Positions 58,221-64,000 of a stretch of 64,000 nucleotides of DNA are shown in pieces. Below the pieces are notes generated by a model. The model saw only the letters and a list, made by a program, of their open reading frames with translations, did no database searches and was not told where the DNA came from. This stretch comes from Epiperipatus broadwayi (taxonomy: Eukaryota; Onychophora; Udeonychophora; Euonychophora; Peripatidae), in the NCBI GenBank assembly GCA_028023455.1, contig JAQFVV010012530.1, positions 1,054,001 through 1,118,000 on the forward strand, given 5' to 3'. Numbering within the stretch: position 1 is the first letter of the stretch; the number at the start of each line of letters is the position of its first letter. The position numbers were made by a program, and so were the translations under genes.

Positions 58221-61029
58221 CTAGATTCAAAAAAAAAAAAAAAGCTTTATCTTTCATTCAATACAACATAAAATAAGTTTAATAAAAAATATTTTAAAAA
58301 AAACTTAAAGAAATGTTTTTATTCATGTAACTGCACTAAAATTAAAAAAATTATTTTCATTCAGCTTTATAAATATTCTTGATATTGCAATCAAAATAAA
58401 AGTATGCAATACTTTTTTTTAGAAAGATTCTTAAATTATAATTAAATATGAATTCCACATGCTTTTATGTTATCACACAGTATTGAGAATGCTTTTAAAG
58501 CCAAAGAAAAATAAATTTTTACTATTTAGTGAATAAAAGGATTTCTTTAAATTTTTTATTTCTATTTTTTACTTTTTAGTTTTATAACTTTTTTAAAAAC
58601 TAGTAAATAAAAATTTATTGACAAATTTAAAGCTATTTTTTAATACCAAAGTAACTTTTTAAATGCATCTATTTAATAAATAAATAAAAAATTAGTTTAA
58701 TTTTCAACGTCAAAAATCTTCCCACAATTCATAAACTTAGGATAGTGCTTTTTCCATCCTAGTGTAGCTAGTCCTTTCTACAGTATATACCAGATTTAAT
58801 GATACTAAAATGACATTTATAAAATTATTAAGACTCAAGAAAATATATAACTTTATAAATAATGTTGGATATATACATTTTACAAAGTATTCTTTCTAAA
58901 TATCCAAACAGAGAACACCAATGTCATAATTATCTTTTTTCTCAGAGATTTATTCTTAATTATCATTTTATTTTGGAAACTGTAACTTTGCTATGTAAAA
59001 TTGTAAATAATATTGTTTTAATTTTTTTCTTTTTAATTTATTTACTATTAACTTTTTCTTTCTACATTAATACTGCTAGATAATAGTACTGTAAGGAGTA
59101 ATAAATCTCAAATATAATTAAAAATTTAATTCCCCCATCCTTTTTTTTTTTTTGCTAAAATTCTTTGCAAATCCAAAAAAAAAAAAAAATACATTGTCAT
59201 AAGGAATACATTTGTATTAAAAGTTTAAACTGGATTAGAAATTGGTAAGTGGAAGAAAAATTTCTTGAAAGAATTAGACAAAAAACAGAGTAAATTAACT
59301 AAAATCTTATAATAAAAAGTACTATGTAATAAAATATTAAATAACCTACATTTAAAAAAATTATTTACTGTTAACACCTTCTTATAAATGTTGATTCAAT
59401 TCTTTTATTAAAATAATATTCAAAAATAATGCTTTTTTTAAATATATATATATCAATTTACTACAATAATTCTTTATCTCTCAATATTTAGATCATTTTT
59501 ATGATCTTTATCAAGGATGTAATAAAATACTTTTGGTACAAATATACTACTATATTTTTGAAAGTTGGAAAAAGATAAACCTTACTACATAATAATTACG
59601 AATTGAAAATTATGATTATTTGTAAAAAAAAAAAAAAGCATGTTTTTTTTAGTATACTATTTCAAAATATTTAAGGAATAATTGCATTTTTAAATTGATT
59701 AGTTTTTATATCTGTTGTCAAGATATATCCATCTTTTTAACACTTTTTAGAATATAATATTTAAATGTGTATTAAAATTGTATAACTATATCCTTCATGA
59801 AGACCGTAAAAAATGGTCGAAACAATAGATGATGAAGAGTTGGTACAATAAATATTCATATTTTCTATTATTAATTGAGAAATAATAAATTGAAGATTTT
59901 TTTAAAACAATGCTTGTATTTTTGAATATTTTTATTTTAATATTTAATAAAAGTTTTTATACTTTTGTTATACTCTAAATTTCCAAAAATATTTAATGCC
60001 TAAAATTCTTTTTTTTCTTAAAAAAAAAAAAAAAATCCCACTGGTGGTGCATAAAAAAGAAAATTATATTTTTTACCTATAAACTAAGATTTACTTTAAA
60101 ATTTTCTTTGATTTTCTTGAAAGTTTTCTTTTTTAATCCTTTGTGTTCTTCCATTTTTAAGATTTCCACTTTCATATTTCTACTTCAATGCTTATTTTGA
60201 TAGTCTTCTTATCTTCTATTCTTTGTACATAGTCATAAAAGATTTTTTTTTCCCAATATACCTGCTGTTTCTATACATCAATAAATCATGTGCAGCTTAT
60301 TATCATCATTTATATCTTTATGATATTCTAATTTTTTACATTTAATGATTATTCACCTCAACCTTTAATTTTCTTTTAGTCGCTCAATATTATTATTAGT
60401 TTCAGAAACACATATTTAAACACTTTTTCCATCAGTGACTTATATACAGATATATTTTCTTCTTTGATGATATATTCTTGTGTTTATTCTGGCATATACT
60501 TAAATAATTAGTGATTGTAGAAAAATTACTTATTTTAGATTTCCTATAAAAAAATTGCTAGGATTTATTCTATCACAAATTTTTTTTTTTTTCTACACTT
60601 ATTGCTAAATTCCAATCTTTAAACTTCTCTTGCAATTTCAACATTCACATACTTCATTTCATTTACTATCATAATCTGATTACTTGCTCACTGAAGGCTG
60701 TAAAATCATAGTGTCCAACCATTTGTAACATCTTGATATCTTTTCTTGTATGCAACATTCTTGTTACATACTTATCTTTAAAATTTTCAGATATAAAAAG
60801 CAATCCTATCTAATAACTTTTTGATTGTAAATCTTTTTTATTTTTAAAAAAAACTTGAATAATTATTATTAACGTGATATTATTAGCAAAATTCTTTAAG
60901 AGTTTCATATAACTTTTTAATTATATCATGGTAAGATCATAAGAACAATCAATATGTTCTTCATTTGCTAGATATAATACTATTCATTTTCCAAATATGA
61001 TATTATAGAGTCCATTATTACAAAACTAC

Positions 61030-61390
61030 ATATATTGGATTGGATATCTGAAATGAATGAATAATATGAAACTTCCTAAAAGATTATTTTATGGTGATCA
61101 AGCATGGTTTTCATGGGAAAGATAGACTTTATTTATATTATACAAAAGCATTCTAAAGAAGCACAACATTTGATTGCTTTCATTGGAAAATTATAGTGGA
61201 AAATCGAATATATTGAAAAACTACAATGAGACATGAGGTTAAGTATTTCAAAAAAAAATTTTTTTCTACAAGAAAATTTAAAAGACAGTAAAGCAAAATA
61301 TCAATAAACAGAAAAATGGCCAGCATATTCTATGTATGGGCATGTTTTTGATTCACATATTGGTTTGTATAGACATCACAAAAACTTATA
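61030..61390 (+). mobile_element. Non-LTR retrotransposon ORF C-terminus relic with C2H2-like end
   Basis: The plus strand reads MNNMKLPKRLFYGD, then degenerate TLFILYKSILKKHNI, then YGHVFDSHIGLYRHHKN. The order matches the C-terminus of a common animal retrotransposon ORF (R(M)..RLPK..FYGEL, RFKDTLK.SLK, CGR.F.S.IGL.SH...H). Stops interrupt it, and the cysteines of the finger are lost. Confidence 0.5.
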
Positions 61391-62189
61391 GTATATAGCT
61401 TTATTATTTTATCTTTTCTTTTTCTCTCTTGATGCTGATTGACCACATTTTCTTGCAAATTGCTACTACTGATGATAATTATATCAATAAATATTACATG
61501 AATGATATTTCTTTTTCCTATTATATTTTTTTAAAATAAGAATTTTTTAATACATGATATTCTTACTCTAAATTCAGTTTGCAGCTATATGCCATCATTT
61601 TAATCATCATTCCACCATATTATGTTTTTTTTTATTGAAATTCCTCTATATTGTTTTAGGAATCCTTTTCATCTTCTTTCTTATATATTGATAAAATGTA
61701 TATCTTCCACTAATCTATCAATAGTTGTCATTTAAAAACATTATTATACAAAGTTTGAATAGTTTCTCTGAATTGGATTTAATTTATTAAATATGCCTTC
61801 AGAACTATAGAGATTTCTATTCTTAAATGTTCTAATCACCATTTTCATTGCAATTTCAATTACTAAAGTATCTTTTCCATGAACATCCATGAATGTCAAA
61901 TTTGAAGAATATTAATCAATGGGTAATAATAATGAATAAATTATTTGGTAATATGAAGACTAATATTAATAAAATAGTGCCAAGGTGATTCAATTTCTTT
62001 AAAATAATTTACAGAAGATTTATGGGACATAATTGTAAAAATAAAAAAATAAAAAAAATTGAGTGCTTAAATTATCAGAAATGTGCACATGATACAACCG
62101 TTTTCAAAATAAATCTTCCAAGAAACTTTATAAGAATGAAAGCAATAATGAATTATTTAATAGGTTTTCAATAAAAAGAAAATAAAAGA

Positions 62190-62600
62190 TTGATAACAAT
62201 GAATTGCAAACAAGTAACATTTATAAATACTTTGAGCAAGATATTAGTGTTAATAGAAATAGAACATAAAATTAATTATAGAACTAAACTTAAAAAAATT
62301 ATTTTTGGTAGAAATAATCTAATAAAAAAATATGCTTATAGGTTAAAAAAAAAAAAAGCTTTATAAGTGTGTTACACTAAATGTAAGATTTGGAAATTTA
62401 ACAGGAGAGCATACATTATGATTAAGAAGATGAGATCAATGATAAAAGACTTAATTGATTAAATATATATCACTAGTATCACTGAAAAAATTAAACCTAA
62501 AATGGACCTGAACCTAACACAATAAGATAAAATGCTAAATGGACAACAGAAGTGCTAAACAAAATTCCAAGAGATGTAATGTAAAAGACAAAAAGAGAGT
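62190..62600 (+). mobile_element. Very degraded RTE copy
   Basis: Segments match the better copy at 51768-52590: KIDNNELQTSNIYKYFEQDI against KIDYDELEEVNSYKYLGQII, IIFGRNNLIKKYA-like against AFGRNNLILKGN, and near 62490-62600 IKPKMDLNLT...GQQKC*TKFQEM against KRLSWAGH...DNRWTIEILNWIPRD. Many stops and shifts make it the oldest of the four copies. Confidence 0.5.
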
Positions 62601-62669
62601 CCATAATTTAAAAACTTTCCTATTACCAACAGATGACCTTTGTCCATACATTATTTTTTAAATAGCAAA

Positions 62670-64000
62670 TATGTGATGTGATGTACTGTGACTTCTCCTT
62701 AAATGAAGTCAGGATTCTCTCAGCAACTATGCCCAGAAAAACCTGTTGGCCATTTTACTTTCCCTTTCCATTCCCCACTCTAAGTTTTCCCATAATCTGC
62801 TCCAGCTCATTTCCACAACATAATATTTGTCAACTCTATGGTCTTTATATCTAAATCCCCTTATCTTTTCCCAAACCCAGTATAAAAATCAATAACCCAT
62901 TTTCTGTATAATCACTTTGTTCATATTTATTTTTCCATAACTTCATTATTTGTACCCTTTCTGCTTTCAAGCATTTACATTCAATTGACAAATTCCTAAT
63001 ATTTTCTGTCTTCCTTACACAATTTGCAGACTAACTCACATATATTTTTCCATTTCATGTGTATACATTCTCTTGTTGCTAAAGATCCCGTTCAAGCCTT
63101 AAACAATAAACTACTTTCCTTGCTATTATCATAAATTAACTCGCACCCAATGTTCCGTTTACTTCTATATATATTTAAACTCTTTTTACTCTCCATACTA
63201 GTTCTCCATCTCTCCAACTCCCTATTCTTTATTAATGCATCTATTCTTTTATTCCATTCCTTACCACTATAACACTCAACAATCCTTCTAACACAATTAT
63301 CCCACCCTTTGTACAAGTATACTGATATAAATTCTTTATCCAAATCCTCTTCATACTGCATTAACTTTCTCACCCATCTTGTTGCCTGCCCTTTATTTGT
63401 AACCCAATTAAATACTATTTTGGTTATTCTTTTATTATCCATAAACTGCAACCTACCAAACATTTCCATTTTACTTTTTGCATTTCTCATATAAAAACTT
63501 GACCATCCCATTTCTCCTTGAATTGCCTCCCTTGCTGTCTACACATCTGCATCTAATGCATGTCTTCCTACTTCCCCTTGTACTTTTTCTAAGTAATCTA
63601 ATACCCCTTTACTAACACATAACGCATCAATACCATATGTTAACCCTATTCTAGCTATATCATATTTATTATATGAAAACACTGTTAATTTCTTTATCAA
63701 TCCCTTTCTTTTCTTTGCTTCATTTATCAATTTTTTCTCCCATTCATCCAAGCAATTTTTCTGATTACTTAAGATGATTCCCAAATAACTATATCTATTC
63801 ACCACACTTAACTTTATATCCCCCAATTCTATATCTTCTCTTTCCCCAGTATTGATCATCATTATATTTGGATTTTTCTTCACTAAATTTAATCCTCATC
63901 TCTTTACCCACCCCTGCACATGTCCTCAGCATAGCTTCCATATCTTCTCTTCTTTCAGCACACAAAAAGACATCATCTGCAAAAAAAAAAAGACCCAACA
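62670..64000 (-). mobile_element. LINE of a second clade: RT C-terminal half and 3' end, cut by the window edge
   Basis: The minus strand reads FFFADDVFLCAERREDMEAM (catalytic FADD), then YSYLGIILSNQKNCLDEWEK, LTYGIDALCVSKGVLDYLEK, AIQGEMGWSSFYMRNAKSKM and RKLMQYEEDLDKEFISVYLY. The frames are 63998-63795, 63883-63539 and 63511-63092, separated by a frameshift near 63880 and a stop near 63538. A degraded tail (KWKNICELVCKLCKED) and a 3' end ending in GTGATGT-type repeats at 62680-62700 follow. The upstream RT and endonuclease lie beyond 64000. The 3' end recurs at 23228-23312. Confidence 0.8.

Larger units (their letters stand above)
58221..64000 (-). other. Upstream TSC1 intron or flank, no host exon identified
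   Basis: The exon entered in phase 1 at 58220 requires a first coding exon of about 106 nt upstream. None could be recognised here. The region holds retroelement relics at 61030-61390, 62190-62600 and 62670-64000. 58230-60080 is A/T-rich. 60080-61000 has purine/pyrimidine asymmetry suggestive of decayed coding DNA but no motif. Confidence 0.75.

Noticed and set aside
59790-59850. TTCATGAAGACCGTAAAAAATGG-type hairpin similar to 8620-8650
   Set aside because: Short motif recurring in many unrelated retroelement ends. Not enough to define an element.
60068-60180. Minus-strand KENFK text tested as the missing TSC1 start exon
   Set aside because: Frames contain stops and do not resemble the hamartin N-terminus.

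Overview
This is strongly AT-rich animal DNA with long introns, many homopolymer runs and many degraded transposable elements. There is no bacterial-type gene organisation. The one cellular gene I recognise is TSC1 (hamartin), on the minus strand. Seven of its coding exons run from about 58220 down to position 1, where the gene leaves the window. Six of these are complete. Exon order, reading phase and several exon lengths (104, 145, 155 and 74 nt) match human TSC1 coding exons 4 to 8, so the ancestral intron positions have been kept. That argues against a fast-evolving, intron-losing lineage such as flies or nematodes. Together with the RTE-type retrotransposons and the mariner-type helix-turn-helix relics, it suggests an invertebrate such as an arthropod (chelicerate-like or hemipteroid) or another slowly evolving invertebrate. 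The species cannot be fixed from the sequence.

Layout, low to high coordinate: 1-255, the 5' part of the exon matching human exon 10 (truncated by the window edge); 256-11660, an intron with foldback MITEs, an RTE copy and a SINE; 11661-11854, exon 9; 11855-18163, an intron with a nested inverted/tandem repeat array; 18164-18237, exon 8; 18238-24929, an intron with LTR-like starts, a LINE 3' end, a SINE and a tandem duplication; 24930-25084, exon 7; 25085-29442, an intron; 29443-29587, exon 6; 29588-35043, an intron with a mariner relic, an 810-bp palindromic MITE and a hAT MITE with an 8-bp target duplication; 35044-35202, exon 5; 35203-58116, a 22.9-kb intron; 58117-58220, exon 4; 58221-64000, the next intron or upstream DNA with three non-LTR retrotransposon relics. 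The start-codon exon was not found.

The most unusual object lies in the 22.9-kb intron. It is an ~11-kb structure (42653-53628) bounded by ~0.7-kb inverted repeats that begin AG and end CT and are flanked by TTATAA on both sides. Inside are two direct 1.85-kb repeats, a strongly strand-asymmetric T-rich island, a short tandem motif and an RTE fragment. The inverted repeats are built from ~64-79-bp units, each carrying a GTGGCGCTG-like box resembling the CTCF core. No transposase, polymerase or capsid gene was recognised in it, so it may be a non-autonomous Polinton-like element, an unknown family, or a chance composite. A second notable element is a complete ~840-bp Tc1/mariner-type element at 55205-56043 whose ends resemble a family I recall from vertebrate genomes, which would be a horizontal-transfer candidate.

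Functionally, the window is an inside view of TSC1 (a negative regulator of mTORC1) loaded with intronic mobile DNA. Nothing else looks like a host gene.
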